Origin: Streptomyces pseudovenezuelae
Lineage (GTDB): Bacteria; Actinomycetota; Actinomycetes; Streptomycetales; Streptomycetaceae
DNA: 64,000 bases
NCBI RefSeq assembly: GCF_001513955.1
Contig: NZ_KQ948145.1
Coordinates: 62,001 to 126,000, forward strand
Direction of reading: 5' to 3'
The notes beneath the pieces were generated by a model. It was not told the DNA's origin. It did no database searches and saw nothing but the letters and a program-made list of their open reading frames with translations. The translations under genes were made by a program, and so were the position numbers. The first letter of the stretch is position 1, and every line of letters starts with the position of its first letter. This document shows positions 1 through 9,035 of this stretch, in pieces.

Positions 1-210
1 GTCATCGCGCTGTTCATGTTCTCGCAGTCCCTGGAGGACCTGCGCCAGGCGCTGTTCGAGTACTCCATCCCGAACCAGCTCAGCGTCTTCTACTCCAACT
101 CCCTCACCGAGACCGGCCCTTCGGGCTGGGACCCGCTGTGGATCATCCTGGGTGTGACGGCCGTCGCGTTCGCCGGCGCCTACGCGCTGCTGGAGAAGCG
201 GGACGTGTAG
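1..210 (+). CDS. ABC-type transporter permease, C-terminal fragment (gene cut by window start)
   Basis: The reading frame is open from the first base and ends with TAG at 208-210, so only the last 69 codons are present. The fragment ends in a hydrophobic stretch (LWIILGVTAVAFAGAYALLE) followed by a charged KRDV tail. This looks like the last transmembrane helix and cytoplasmic end of an ABC-2-type permease. The segment before it is a polar loop containing SLTETGPSGWDP. Nothing visible identifies the substrate, and an internal ATG at 16 is not a credible start. The family assignment is an inference from topology; another polytopic membrane protein is possible. Confidence 0.55.
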   Translation, partial: VIALFMFSQSLEDLRQALFEYSIPNQLSVFYSNSLTETGPSGWDPLWIILGVTAVAFAGAYALLEKRDV

Positions 211-215
211 ATCCT

Positions 216-557
216 CTAGAACCTCGGCGCGTTACGGGACCGCTGCACCCGCGTGGTGCGGCGGTCCCGCGCGTTCCAGCAGGCCTTGTGCCAGTGTCTG
301 CGCTCGTCGACGCCCGAGTGGTCCGGCCAGGCCACCACGTGCGGGACGCCGTCCGGGATCATCTGGTCGCAGCCCGGGCAGCGGTAGGTCTTGCCCTGCG
401 CGCTCGCCCCCGCCACATGCCGGACGTTCCAGTCCTCGCCCTGCCAGTGCGTCGACGCCTGGAAGCCGCCGTAGCGGCCGGACCGGTCGTCCTCGGCACT
501 CCGGCCGGACGGGTCCGACGAACCGGAACCCTTGGGTCGGTTGCGACGCGGGGACAC
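216..557 (-). CDS. small Zn-finger-like conserved actinomycete protein
   Basis: This 113-residue basic protein has a disordered, Arg/Ser/Gly-rich N-terminal third. After it comes a compact region with CPGC (about residue 60) and a later HWHKACW, an arrangement that could bind one zinc ion. I chose the GTG at 557 because a GAGG lies six bases upstream; a GTG four codons earlier (569) has no such site. It converges on the ABC permease end at 210, with only a few bases between the stops. The surrounding region looks like core chromosome. I do not recognise a biochemical function. A nucleic-acid-binding role is a guess from the basic charge and the putative zinc ligands. Confidence 0.6.
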   Translation of the reverse strand: MSPRRNRPKGSGSSDPSGRSAEDDRSGRYGGFQASTHWQGEDWNVRHVAGASAQGKTYRCPGCDQMIPDGVPHVVAWPDHSGVDERRHWHKACWNARDRRTTRVQRSRNAPRF

Positions 558-780
558 AGGACACCTCACGGGGCTATACAGGAAGCAGGGACCGTGTCCA
601 GCCTACGCGGGACGCGGCGGGGTACGCGTAGGGCACCAAACCCCACAAGTCCCCCTCCGGGGCGACCCATTCTGCAGACAATCGGCAAATCTCTCCACCA
701 GGCCGTGTCCTCGGCACGTGTCAGGCGGTTATGCCGTGTGGGGGAGCTCCGTGTCGGAGCCAAGGAAGCAGGAAAAGCAC

Positions 781-1809
781 ATGCACGTTGGAACTTTCGT
801 GTTGGCGGCCCAGTTCCCGGGGCAGGGCCAGGGGGAGGCGCTGCACCGCGCGGTCCGCTCGGCCGAGGTCGCGGAGGAGGCCGGACTCGACGCGGTCTGG
901 CTGGCAGAACACCACTTCGTGCCGTACGGCACCTGTCCGTCGGCGATCACCCTGGCGGCCCTGCTGCTGGGCCGGACCCGCCGTATCCGCGTCGGCACCG
1001 CCGTGAGCGTGCTGCCCACGGTGCACCCGGTGGCCCTCGGGGAGCAGGCCGCGCTGCTGCACATGACGAGCGGCGGGCGCTTCTCGCTGGGCGTGGGGCG
1101 CGGCGGTCCGTGGGTCGACCTGGAGGTGTTCGGGTCGGGTCTTCAGGCGTACGAGAAGGGCTTCCCGGAATCACTCGATCTGCTGGTGCGCTGGCTGCGC
1201 GAGCCGTCCGTCGGGGCGGACGGCGAGCGCTTCCGCTTCCGCGAGGTGCCGGTCGTCCCGCGGCCCTCGGAGTCGCTCACGGAAGCGGACGGCCCCGAGG
1301 TCGTCGTCGCCTGCACCTCCCCGGCGAGCGTCCGGCTGGCCGCCGAGCGCGGGCTGCCGATGCTGCTCGGGATGCATGTCGGGGACGAGGAGAAGGCGGA
1401 GATGGTCGCCCTGTGGCGCAGGCAGGCGCGCGCCGCCGGACACACGCCGGAGAAGGTCCTGGGCGCGCCTCATGTCTCGGCCGGTGTCTGCCAGCTCGCG
1501 GACCGGCGCACGGACGCGGTGGAGGCCCTGGTGAAGGCGATGCCCGGCTGGCTCAGGCAGGGCCTGGGCGCCCATGTCACGGTCGACGGCCGCGCCCGGC
1601 AGATGCGCGATCCGGTGGCCTACACCGAACTGCTCTGCGGACTGCACCCGGTGGGCACCCCGCGGCTCGCCGCCGACCGCCTCGCGGCGACCAGCGAACG
1701 GACGGGTGTGTCCCGGTTCGCCCTGCTCGTCGAGGGCTCGGGAGATCTGGCGGCCACCGAGGAGAACGTACGGCGGCTGGGTGCGGAAGTACTGCCGCAT
1801 CTGACCTGA
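781..1809 (+). CDS. LLM-class (luciferase-like) flavin/F420-dependent oxidoreductase
   Basis: The 342-residue protein has the bacterial-luciferase-like TIM-barrel signature. It starts MHVGTFVLAAQFPG, has AEHHF near residue 42 (typical of the LLM active-site edge), then a GRFSLGVGRGGP segment near 100 that resembles the flavin/F420 phosphate-binding region. The length is normal for the family. The frame is open far upstream to 532, but family-like sequence begins at the ATG at 781, which follows a purine-rich AAGGAAGCAGGA. The substrate cannot be read from the sequence. In actinomycetes many such proteins use coenzyme F420, but FMN is equally possible. It converges on the SCO5389-family gene. 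Confidence 0.82.
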   Translation: MHVGTFVLAAQFPGQGQGEALHRAVRSAEVAEEAGLDAVWLAEHHFVPYGTCPSAITLAALLLGRTRRIRVGTAVSVLPTVHPVALGEQAALLHMTSGGRFSLGVGRGGPWVDLEVFGSGLQAYEKGFPESLDLLVRWLREPSVGADGERFRFREVPVVPRPSESLTEADGPEVVVACTSPASVRLAAERGLPMLLGMHVGDEEKAEMVALWRRQARAAGHTPEKVLGAPHVSAGVCQLADRRTDAVEALVKAMPGWLRQGLGAHVTVDGRARQMRDPVAYTELLCGLHPVGTPRLAADRLAATSERTGVSRFALLVEGSGDLAATEENVRRLGAEVLPHLT

Positions 1810-1895
1810 AACGGAACAACCCTGTCCGGCGGGAGCTTGCCGCCCCGGTACTGATGCACCTCCCGCGTACGGAGCGGCAAGCGAGCGGCGCCGCG

Positions 1896-2288
1896 TCAGC
1901 AGTCCCGGAACTCCGGAGACTGGTTCAGCAGCTGACTGCGCACCGAGGTGAAGCGGACGAGCGTCTCGTCGACGGAGGAGTCCAACGGGAACACCGCCAC
2001 CCGGTGGCAGTTCTGGAAGGCCAGCCGCACACCGAAGTGCCGCTGAAGCGCGCCGCGTATCGCGTCACTCGCAAGCGCACGCAGCAGCTGACCGCGTGCC
2101 TGCTCGTCCGGCGGGGGCGTCTGGTTGTCGGCGAAGTTGCCGCCGTCGACCTTCAGCTGGGCCACCAGGGAGCTGATCATCTCCCATGCGTAGGGCAGGG
2201 AGGTCCGGACGCAGTCGACGAATTCGGCTTCGTCGACCTCGCCTCGCTCGGCCTTCTCGAGTAGGGCCGGTGAGACGTCGAGCGACAT
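1896..2288 (-). CDS. SCO5389-family hypothetical protein
   Basis: This 130-residue soluble protein starts MSLDVSPALLEKAERGEVDE and ends ...SPEFRDC. I recognise it as the conserved actinomycete family named after S. coelicolor SCO5389, whose function is unknown. It has no signal peptide or membrane segment. The first half is acidic and helical and includes a conserved-looking CVRTSLPYAWEMI segment. The ATG at 2288 is preceded by a good GAGAGGAGAACCC ribosome site. It is transcribed away from nucS, which starts about 255 bases further on, so the two genes may share a regulatory region. Nothing in the sequence indicates a reaction or partner. Confidence 0.8.
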   Translation of the reverse strand: MSLDVSPALLEKAERGEVDEAEFVDCVRTSLPYAWEMISSLVAQLKVDGGNFADNQTPPPDEQARGQLLRALASDAIRGALQRHFGVRLAFQNCHRVAVFPLDSSVDETLVRFTSVRSQLLNQSPEFRDC

Positions 2289-2543
2289 GGGTTCTCCTCT
2301 CGCACCCCTGATTTCTCAGGGGTTGCCGGACAGATGAGGGAGTCCGCGCTGCCGGACACGCTCAGTGCACGCCTCGCGACCTCCCGTTTACTACGGTAGG
2401 CAACGGACGGTGACGGCACCAGGAGAATGCGAACAAAGGGCGCTCCCAACAGACCCACAATCGGCCACAAGTGAACAGGGTTTCTCCACAGCCTTACGGG
2501 CCGAATCGCGTGGACATGCGCCCGTCGAGTAGCGTTGCCGACC

Positions 2544-3215
2544 ATGCGTCTCGTCATTGCCCGGTGTTCCGTCGACTACGCGGGCCGGCTCACCGCCCAC
2601 CTGCCCTCGGCCCCCCGTCTGATCCTGGTGAAGGCCGACGGCAGCGTCTCCATCCACGCCGACGACCGGGCCTACAAGCCCCTGAACTGGATGTCGCCGC
2701 CCTGCACGTTGAAGGAGGGGACCGGCGACGAGGAAGGCGTCTGGACCGTCATCAACAAGGCGGGCGAGAAGCTCATCATCACGATGGAGGAGGTTCTCCA
2801 CGACTCCTCGCACGAACTGGGCGTCGACCCCGGCCTGATCAAGGACGGCGTGGAAGCACACCTTCAGGAACTGCTCGCCGACCGCATCGAAACGCTCGGG
2901 GACGGCTACACCCTGATCCGCCGCGAGTACATGACGGCCATCGGCCCGGTCGACATCCTGTGCCGGGACGCCGAAGGACAGACCGTCGCGGTGGAGATCA
3001 AGCGGCGCGGTGAGATCGACGGCGTCGAGCAACTCACCCGCTACCTCGACCTGTTGAACCGCGACCCGCATCTCGCCCCGGTCCGCGGCATCTTCGCCGC
3101 CCAGGAGATCAAGCCCCAGGCCCGCGTCCTCGCCACCGACCGCGGCATCGGCTGCCACGTCATGGACTACGACGCGCTGCGGGGCATCGAGGACGACAAG
3201 CTGCGGCTGTTCTGA
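2544..3215 (+). CDS. nucS: endonuclease NucS (non-canonical mismatch repair)
   Basis: NucS cuts both strands at mismatched bases and replaces MutS/MutL in actinobacteria. The 223-residue protein has an N-terminal DNA-binding/dimerisation domain ([16 protein letters not shown]) and a C-terminal RecB-like nuclease domain. The expected catalytic residues are visible: Asp137 in GPVDIL, and Glu151 and Lys153 in EIKRR, followed by QLTRYL. The C-terminus ends KLRLF, resembling the short motif by which actinobacterial NucS contacts the sliding clamp. I start at the ATG at 2544, where the family normally begins; an in-frame TTG lies three codons upstream. A strong bidirectional hairpin follows the stop. 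Confidence 0.95.
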   Translation: MRLVIARCSVDYAGRLTAHLPSAPRLILVKADGSVSIHADDRAYKPLNWMSPPCTLKEGTGDEEGVWTVINKAGEKLIITMEEVLHDSSHELGVDPGLIKDGVEAHLQELLADRIETLGDGYTLIRREYMTAIGPVDILCRDAEGQTVAVEIKRRGEIDGVEQLTRYLDLLNRDPHLAPVRGIFAAQEIKPQARVLATDRGIGCHVMDYDALRGIEDDKLRLF

Positions 3216-3239
3216 CAGCGCGGTTTCCGCTACGACGAC

Positions 3240-3272
3240 GAGGGCCGGGTCCGTGTGACGGACCCGGCCCTC
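3240..3272. terminator. bidirectional hairpin terminator between convergent nucS and ATPase genes
   Basis: A perfect 15-base-pair inverted repeat (GAGGGCCGGGTCCGT with a 3-base loop) lies 25 bases after the nucS stop and 19 bases beyond the stop of the convergent ATPase gene. It has no U tract, as is usual in Streptomyces, and can serve both genes. Confidence 0.85.
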
Positions 3273-3290
3273 CTGTGTCGCGTGCTGCCC

Positions 3291-5816
3291 CTAGATGACC
3301 GGCCCGCTCGGTGAGCTCACGGTGCTGCTCTGCGGGGCGGCGGCCGAACTGCTGGTCTCCACCGGGGTGGTGGAGGCGGGGCCGCTGGCCGAGGTGGAGT
3401 TGCTCGGGGTGGTGTCGGTCGGGGTGGGCGAGGCGCTGCCCGACGGGGAGCCCGACCCGGACGGCGTCGAGGACGGGGTACCGGAACCCGTCGGCGTGGA
3501 CGGTGTCGACGGCTTCGACGTCGAGGGCTTCGGGGACGTCGGCTTAGGGGAACTCGGCGTGCTCCCCGGCCCCTTCGTCCCGCTCGGATCGTCCGAAGGC
3601 TCCGCCGCACCCGTGGGTGTCGGATCGTCCGACGTCCCGTACGTACCGTCGGGCCCCGGGTCGGTCGGACGGGACGTGGCCGTGCCCGTGTCGCCCTTGC
3701 CGTCGTCGTTCTTCGGGACGTCCGCGCCGAGGTTGCCGTCGTCGATGCCGACGCTGGCCGACGGGTTGACGCCGACCTGGTCGGACGGGGCGTTCGGGTC
3801 GTTGTCGGAGGTGGCGCCCAGGGTCACGACCGTGCCGAGCACCGCGACCAGCAGCGCGCCCGCGCCGGCGGCGACGAGGTTGCGCTTGGCGAGGCCCTTG
3901 AGTCCGCCCCGGGCCTTGCGCGAGGGCGCGGGCGTGCCGGGCGAGCGGTGGACGACGATCGTCTGCGAGTCGGCCGGCGGCTGGAGCGGCGGGAAGGCCG
4001 CGGGGACTCCCCCGGGCGGTGAGGCGGACTCGTCGTACCGGGCGTCGGGAAGTTCCTCGCCCGCCGTCGCGCCGAGTCCGGCCAGGCCGGGCGCGGGCGT
4101 GGTCCCGTCCCGGTCGGAGACCAGGGCGAGGGCGCGGCGGCCCGCGACCGTGCCGCGCTTGTCGGCGAGGGCGCCGCGCAGGCCGACGGAGGCCTCCAGT
4201 TCGGCGCGGGCCCGGTCGAGCTGTCCGCCGCAGAGCGCGAGGATGCCGAGCTCGTGGTGGAAGTAGGCCTGTTCGGACACCTCACCGGCCAGCCGGGAGG
4301 CCTCGGCACCGGCCCGCAGGCAGCGCTCCCAGGCGCCCCAGTGACCGCCGGCCGCGAACGCGGGCGCCGCCGTACGGGCCAGCTGCACGGTCGCGGCCTC
4401 CTCGCCCTCGTCGGGCGCGGTGGTGACGGGGACCAGGACGGCGAGGGCGGCCAGCAGGGCGTCGGCCTCCGCGCACACCCGCTCGGGGGTGACCGAGGGG
4501 TGTCCGGCCCACCAGCCGTAGTGCTGGGCGGCGGTGCGGGCGCTGCTCTCGGTGTCGTCGCCGTATCCGGCGGCCTCCAGCTGGGTGAGGACACCGGCGG
4601 CGAGCCGGTAGCGGGAGCCGACCGGGGAGACCAGGCCGCAGTTCGCGAGCTCACCGAGGGCGGCGTCCGCGTGGGTGTCGCCGATCAGCGCGGGCAGGTG
4701 CGCCTGGTGGGGCACCTCGCCGCCGAGCGCGACGGCGAACCGCAGGGTGGCACGCGCGGACTCGCTCAGCCGGGAGGCGAGCAGCGGGGCGGGGGCGGCG
4801 GCCTCGCCGAGTGCGGGCAGGGGTATCTCCTCGCCCTCGTCGGAGGCGAAGAGCGCGTCGACCGGGGTCGCGTCCGTGAACACGCCGAACTCGTCGACGG
4901 CACTGGTCCCGGCCCGCAGCCGGTCGCGCTGCCTGAGCAGGGCGCCGGCCTGGACGAAGCGCAGGGGCAGGCCCTCGGACTCGAACCAGAGGTCGCCCGC
5001 CCAGTTCGACTCCTCCTCCGTCAGCACGCGGCCGACGGAGCGCTCCAGGAGTTCCACACCGTCGGCGCGCTCCAGGCCGCTGAGGAAGACGTCCTCGACG
5101 GCGGAGTCGGCCGAGGGCGCGGGCACGTCGGGCGTCGCGCCGATCACGAAGGCGCACTCGGGGGTGGCGTCGAGCAGTTCGTCGAGGGCCGCGCCGCCGA
5201 ACTCGATGTCGTCGAGGACGACGACCGCGCCGATGTCCCGGACGCAGGAGAGCAGCTCGTCCCGGTCGGGGCGGTGCAGGGGCGCGTCGAAGACGGCGTA
5301 GAAGAGGTCGTACAGCAGCTCGCTCGCCGTGCGGTGGAAGCCGGTGAGACGGACCACGCCGTCGGGGGCGAGGTCCGAGCAGTCCTCGGCGACGACGTCG
5401 AGGAGGCTGGTGCGGCCGGAGCCGGCGGGGCCGGTCAGGCGTACCGAGCGGCCGCGGGCGAGCAGGCGCACCAGTCGCTCGCGTTCGTCCTGGCGGGCCA
5501 GGAGCGGCAGCGCGGTGCGGGTCGGTCCCGGCGGGACGGGCGGGCGGGCCGCGCGGTCCACCTCGGCGCGTGCGGCGGCACCGAACTTCTCGGGGCGGCC
5601 GGGCCGCTCGCCGGGCGGGCAGGCCTCTATCTCGCTGCCGTCGACGGGGTTGACGGTGAGCAGGAAGTCACCCACGACGAGCTGCACGGTGCGGGCTAGC
5701 GCGGGTGTGTGCTGGCCGAAGTCGGATGTCAGGGAGTCCCTGGGAGGCCGCTGACGCGGCGAGCCGCCGTCGTCGTCATGGCCGTACTCCTCGGGTCCCC
5801 GGTTGTTCGGGTCCAT
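3291..5816 (-). CDS. membrane-anchored STAND/AAA-like ATPase with Ser/Thr/Pro-rich tail
   Basis: The protein is about 841 residues. After an acidic, disordered N-terminus it has a P-loop NTPase core with Walker A GPAGSGRTS (near residue 130) and Walker B AVVVLDDIE. Helical, TPR-like sequence in the 400-570 range follows. One transmembrane helix (NLVAAGAGALLVAVLGTVVT) lies near residue 660, then about 150 residues rich in Ser, Thr, Pro and Gly that would lie outside the cell. The topology suggests a signalling ATPase inside and a flexible stalk outside. I start at the ATG at 5816 (MDPNNRGPEE) after a GGGGGG run; the frame opens 21 codons earlier. The function is unknown. The STAS protein gene lies upstream on the same strand. 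Confidence 0.75.
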   Translation of the reverse strand: MDPNNRGPEEYGHDDDGGSPRQRPPRDSLTSDFGQHTPALARTVQLVVGDFLLTVNPVDGSEIEACPPGERPGRPEKFGAAARAEVDRAARPPVPPGPTRTALPLLARQDERERLVRLLARGRSVRLTGPAGSGRTSLLDVVAEDCSDLAPDGVVRLTGFHRTASELLYDLFYAVFDAPLHRPDRDELLSCVRDIGAVVVLDDIEFGGAALDELLDATPECAFVIGATPDVPAPSADSAVEDVFLSGLERADGVELLERSVGRVLTEEESNWAGDLWFESEGLPLRFVQAGALLRQRDRLRAGTSAVDEFGVFTDATPVDALFASDEGEEIPLPALGEAAAPAPLLASRLSESARATLRFAVALGGEVPHQAHLPALIGDTHADAALGELANCGLVSPVGSRYRLAAGVLTQLEAAGYGDDTESSARTAAQHYGWWAGHPSVTPERVCAEADALLAALAVLVPVTTAPDEGEEAATVQLARTAAPAFAAGGHWGAWERCLRAGAEASRLAGEVSEQAYFHHELGILALCGGQLDRARAELEASVGLRGALADKRGTVAGRRALALVSDRDGTTPAPGLAGLGATAGEELPDARYDESASPPGGVPAAFPPLQPPADSQTIVVHRSPGTPAPSRKARGGLKGLAKRNLVAAGAGALLVAVLGTVVTLGATSDNDPNAPSDQVGVNPSASVGIDDGNLGADVPKNDDGKGDTGTATSRPTDPGPDGTYGTSDDPTPTGAAEPSDDPSGTKGPGSTPSSPKPTSPKPSTSKPSTPSTPTGSGTPSSTPSGSGSPSGSASPTPTDTTPSNSTSASGPASTTPVETSSSAAAPQSSTVSSPSGPVI

Positions 5817-6045
5817 AGGTTCAAGCCCCCCAAAAGCGTCTCGTGTGCCGTCAGTGGCCCCTCCCGGCCTGCAGCACACCGCGCTGTCGCTTCTGGTCCG
5901 GGCCCGCTGGAAGGGATGCAGACAGCGGGCGACCGAACCCTAAACCTTCGCACAGTATCTACGACAGCCCGGGGTACCGCGCCGTCCGAGACGTCACAGT
6001 CTCGTGAGGATTGCGCGGGACCCGCGTTTCGCCACGTCAGGCCGG

Positions 6046-6369
6046 TCAGACGCGGGGCAGTGACTCCACGCCGATGCCGCCCTCGATCGCCAGGATCCGG
6101 TGCAGCCGGGTGGCGACCAGGAGGCGTTGCATCTGCGGCGGTACATCGCGCAGCACCAGCCGGCGGCCGCAGCGGCCGGCCCTGCGGTGGGCCCCCATGA
6201 TCACCCCGAGACCGGTGGCGTCCCAGGAATCCAGCTCGGACAGGTCGAGCACCAGATCGCCGACTCCGTCGTCGACGGCCGAGTGCAGGACCGTACGGGC
6301 GTCCGCCGCGCTGCGGACGTCGAGGCGGCCCCCGACGACCAGCTCGGCGTGGTCGCCCCTGATGTACAT
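6046..6369 (-). CDS. STAS-domain anti-sigma factor antagonist
   Basis: This 107-residue protein is a single STAS domain, the fold of SpoIIAA-type antagonists that bind anti-sigma kinases. The core DLVLDLSELDSWDATGLGVI fits the family's phosphorylation loop, normally DSSG. Here the loop reads DATG, so a threonine occupies the usual phospho-acceptor position. The ATG at 6369 has GGGGAG five bases upstream; a GTG eleven codons earlier (6402) lacks a ribosome site. No anti-sigma kinase is adjacent, so its partner must be encoded elsewhere. It is followed on the same strand, after about 230 bases, by the membrane-anchored ATPase gene. Confidence 0.85.
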   Translation of the reverse strand: MYIRGDHAELVVGGRLDVRSAADARTVLHSAVDDGVGDLVLDLSELDSWDATGLGVIMGAHRRAGRCGRRLVLRDVPPQMQRLLVATRLHRILAIEGGIGVESLPRV

Positions 6370-6538
6370 ATGCGCTCCCCGTGAGTGCGTGTAGTACTCC
6401 ACGATCTGATGTCCAGTGATGACACCTCTGACTGCGCTGAGCGGTCAGAGGTTGCCGTCTGTAAGCGAACCGATACCGAATTCACCCCTGGGTGTGAAAC
6501 CCGAGGGGTTTGTGCGGTTACGGGGACGGAAAAAGCCG

Positions 6539-7387
6539 TCAGTGCTTGTAGAAGCCCTGCCCGCTCTTGCGTCCGATGTCACCGGCGTCCACCATCCGGC
6601 GCATCAGCTCCGGCGGGGCGAACTTCTCGTCCTGGGACTCGGTGTAGATGTTGCTGGTGGCGTGCAGCAGGATGTCGACGCCGGTCAGGTCCGCCGTGGC
6701 GAGCGGGCCCATGGCGTGGCCGAAGCCCAGCTTGCAGGCGAGGTCGATGTCCTCGGCGGTCGCGACGCCCGACTCGTAGAGCTTGGTCGCCTCGACGACG
6801 AGGGCGGAGATGAGACGGGTGGTCACGAACCCCGCCACGTCCCGGTTCACGACGATGCAGGTCTTGCCGACAGACTCGGCGAACTCCCGCGCGGTCGCGA
6901 GGGTTTCGTCGCTCGTCTTGTAGCCGCGGACCAGCTCGACGAGCTGCATCATCGGCACCGGCGAGAAGAAGTGCACGCCGACGACCCGTTCCGGGCGCTC
7001 GGTGGCCGCCGCGATCTTGGTGATCGGGATCGCGGAGGTGTTGGACGCGAGCACGGTGTCCGGGCGCACGATCTTGTCGAGCGCACGGAAGATCTCGTGC
7101 TTGACTTCCAGCTTCTCGAAGACGGCCTCGACGACGATGTCGGCGTCGGCGGCCGCGTCCAGGTCGGTGGTCGCGGTGATCCGGGCGAGGGCCGCGTCGG
7201 CGTCGTGCGCCTCCAGCTTCCCCTTGCTCACGAACTTGTCGTACGAAGCCTTGATGCCGTCGGTGCCGCGCTTCAGCGCTTCGTCGGTGACGTCCCTCAG
7301 CACCACGTCCCAGCCCGCCTGGGCGGAGACCTGAGCGATGCCGGAACCCATCAAGCCGGCGCCGATGACGGCAAGCTTCCGTGCCAC
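6539..7387 (-). CDS. 3-hydroxybutyryl-CoA / 3-hydroxyacyl-CoA dehydrogenase
   Basis: The 282-residue enzyme would oxidise (S)-3-hydroxyacyl-CoA with NAD(P)+, as in fatty-acid or butyrate metabolism. It has an N-terminal Rossmann fold with GAGLMGSG at about residues 9-16. The sequence GVHFFSPVPMMQLVE near residue 139 carries the catalytic histidine. The all-helical C-terminal dimerisation domain begins around 185 and ends DIGRKSGQGFYKH. The length matches the short monofunctional family (Hbd/FadB2 type). The gene is monocistronic, downstream of a TetR gene on the same strand after about 140 bases. Whether the physiological substrate is butyryl- or longer-chain cannot be decided from the sequence. 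Confidence 0.92.
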   Translation of the reverse strand: MARKLAVIGAGLMGSGIAQVSAQAGWDVVLRDVTDEALKRGTDGIKASYDKFVSKGKLEAHDADAALARITATTDLDAAADADIVVEAVFEKLEVKHEIFRALDKIVRPDTVLASNTSAIPITKIAAATERPERVVGVHFFSPVPMMQLVELVRGYKTSDETLATAREFAESVGKTCIVVNRDVAGFVTTRLISALVVEATKLYESGVATAEDIDLACKLGFGHAMGPLATADLTGVDILLHATSNIYTESQDEKFAPPELMRRMVDAGDIGRKSGQGFYKH

Positions 7388-7524
7388 TGTTGCGACTCCC
7401 CTTTGAAACGCCTTACGCCCTGTTTACGTTGCCTCTTCGGCGGACCCTAGCGCTCGTGAAGGGCTGTGTGACCGGTTAGTAATGCGCGTCACGTCTCATC
7501 TGACGGACATCACACCGGTAGCTG

Positions 7525-8166
7525 TCACGACTGGTCTCGTACGGCGTAGTTGAGCACCTTATCGCTCAACAACTCCTCCATGTCGTCGAGAAGCGCGAGT
7601 GTCTCTCGTGATACTTCGTCCGGTTCGCGCCCCGCGACCATCTCGCGCCCGATGCTGCCCATGACCGTCTGATGGATCCAGTTGATCTGACCTGCGATCA
7701 GGGCGGGCAGCGGATCGCCGGGAGCGGCGCCCGTCTCCTCCCGGAGGGTCGTCTCCAGGTTCTCCTGGACCTCCTGCTGGATGCTCCACAGCCGGGAGCG
7801 GAGCGGGGGCGCGTCATGGATGACCCGCATGAAACGGTCGTAGCCCGGCATCAGGCCGACCCGGGGCGACACCGCCTCGACCTCGTCGCGCAGCTCCCTC
7901 AGCACGGCCGCCGCCGCGGACTCGCCCACGTCCCGCCCGCGCACCCAGCGCGAGAGGCGGTCGACGACGCCCTTGCTGCGGTCGAGGAAGAGGTCTTCCT
8001 TGGTCGGGAAGTAGTTGTAGACGGTGTTCACGGACACGTCGGCGGCATCCGCCACCTCGGCGATCGTCACCGTGACGAAGCCGTGCTCCAGGAACATGCC
8101 TGTGGCGATGTCCGAGATCCGCTGCCTGGTCTCGCGCTTCTTCCGCTCCCTGAGCCCCTCTGCCAT
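7525..8166 (-). CDS. TetR-family transcriptional regulator
   Basis: The 213-residue protein has a classic TetR N-terminal DNA-binding domain. The helix-turn-helix lies at about residues 27-58 (TIAEVADAADVSVNTVYNYF followed by PTKEDLFLDR). The C-terminal half is helical and should bind a small ligand. It is divergently transcribed from an ABC exporter operon starting at 8246. The 79-base intergenic region is AT-richer than its surroundings and probably holds operators for both. By analogy with such pairs it likely represses the exporter and itself until a toxic ligand arrives. The ligand is unknown. Confidence 0.9.
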   Translation of the reverse strand: MAEGLRERKKRETRQRISDIATGMFLEHGFVTVTIAEVADAADVSVNTVYNYFPTKEDLFLDRSKGVVDRLSRWVRGRDVGESAAAAVLRELRDEVEAVSPRVGLMPGYDRFMRVIHDAPPLRSRLWSIQQEVQENLETTLREETGAAPGDPLPALIAGQINWIHQTVMGSIGREMVAGREPDEVSRETLALLDDMEELLSDKVLNYAVRDQS

Positions 8167-8245
8167 GGCTCAAATGCTAGCTTCGTGGGCCGTCTGAAAT
8201 TTTGGAGCCATTGCAAACTTTAAGAGACTCTGTTTTTCTTGGCCC

Positions 8246-9028
8246 ATGCCCATCATCAGTACGGCCTCGCTCGCTCGTACCTTCCAGACCCGGCGTGGTC
8301 CCGTGGAAGCCGTGCGCGGTATCGATCTGACCGTCCGCGAGGGCGAGATCCTCGGCTTCCTCGGCCCTAACGGCGCCGGGAAGACGACCACGCTCCGGAT
8401 GCTCACGACCCTGCTCGAACCGACCGGCGGCGCGGCCACCGTGGCCGGCCACGACCTCGCGACCGACGCCGCCGGGGTGCGCCGGGCGTGCGGGTACGTG
8501 GCCCAGTCGGGCGGGGTGGATCCGCAGATCTCCGTACGGGAGGAGCTGGTCACCCAGGGCCGCCTGTACCGCCTGTCGAAAACGCAAGCAGCGGCACGCG
8601 CGGCCGAGTTGGCCCGCGACCTGGATCTCACCGACCTGCTCGACCGCAGGTGCGGCACGCTCTCCGGTGGTCAGCGCCGCCGCCTCGACATCGCGATGGC
8701 GCTCACGCACCGCCCGAAGGTGCTGTTCCTCGACGAGCCGACGACCGGCCTGGACCCCGCGAGCCGCGCCGACCTGTGGGACCTGGTCCGCCGGCTGCGC
8801 GACGCGCACGGCACGACCGTCTTCCTGACCACCCACTACCTCGACGAGGCCGACGCCCTCGCCGACCGCCTCGTGATCGTCGACCGGGGCGTGGTCGTGG
8901 CCGAGGGCACGCCGAGCGCCCTGAAGCTGGAGTACGGCGGCTCGATCGGCGCCTCGCTCCAGGACACCTTCCTCGCGATCACCGGCCGGGGTCCCGTCCC
9001 GGCCGACGCCGCCCCCGTAGCCGTATAG
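8246..9028 (+). CDS. ABC transporter ATP-binding subunit, drug-export (DrrA-like) type
   Basis: This 260-residue nucleotide-binding subunit energises export by the permease encoded next. Walker A is GPNGAGKT at residues 40-47, the signature is LSGGQRRRLD near 137-146, and Walker B is VLFLDEPTTGLDP near 158. The downstream HYLDEAD contains the switch histidine. It resembles the DrrA/ABC-2 class used for drugs and polyketides. Only eight bases separate its stop from the permease start, so the two form an operon. The operon is divergent from the TetR gene, its probable regulator. Substrate not identifiable. Confidence 0.93.
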   Translation: MPIISTASLARTFQTRRGPVEAVRGIDLTVREGEILGFLGPNGAGKTTTLRMLTTLLEPTGGAATVAGHDLATDAAGVRRACGYVAQSGGVDPQISVREELVTQGRLYRLSKTQAAARAAELARDLDLTDLLDRRCGTLSGGQRRRLDIAMALTHRPKVLFLDEPTTGLDPASRADLWDLVRRLRDAHGTTVFLTTHYLDEADALADRLVIVDRGVVVAEGTPSALKLEYGGSIGASLQDTFLAITGRGPVPADAAPVAV

Positions 9029-9035
9029 GACAGCC

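Noticed and set aside
138..2264. 708-codon plus-strand frame spanning the start of the window
   Set aside because: It overlaps three better-supported genes on both strands and consists of Arg/Gly/Ala/Pro-rich shadow sequence.
4254..5699. Plus-strand open frame of 481 codons inside the STAND-like ATPase gene
   Set aside because: The translation is repetitive Gly/Val/Arg/Glu without a fold, and the opposite frame has Walker motifs and a membrane helix.
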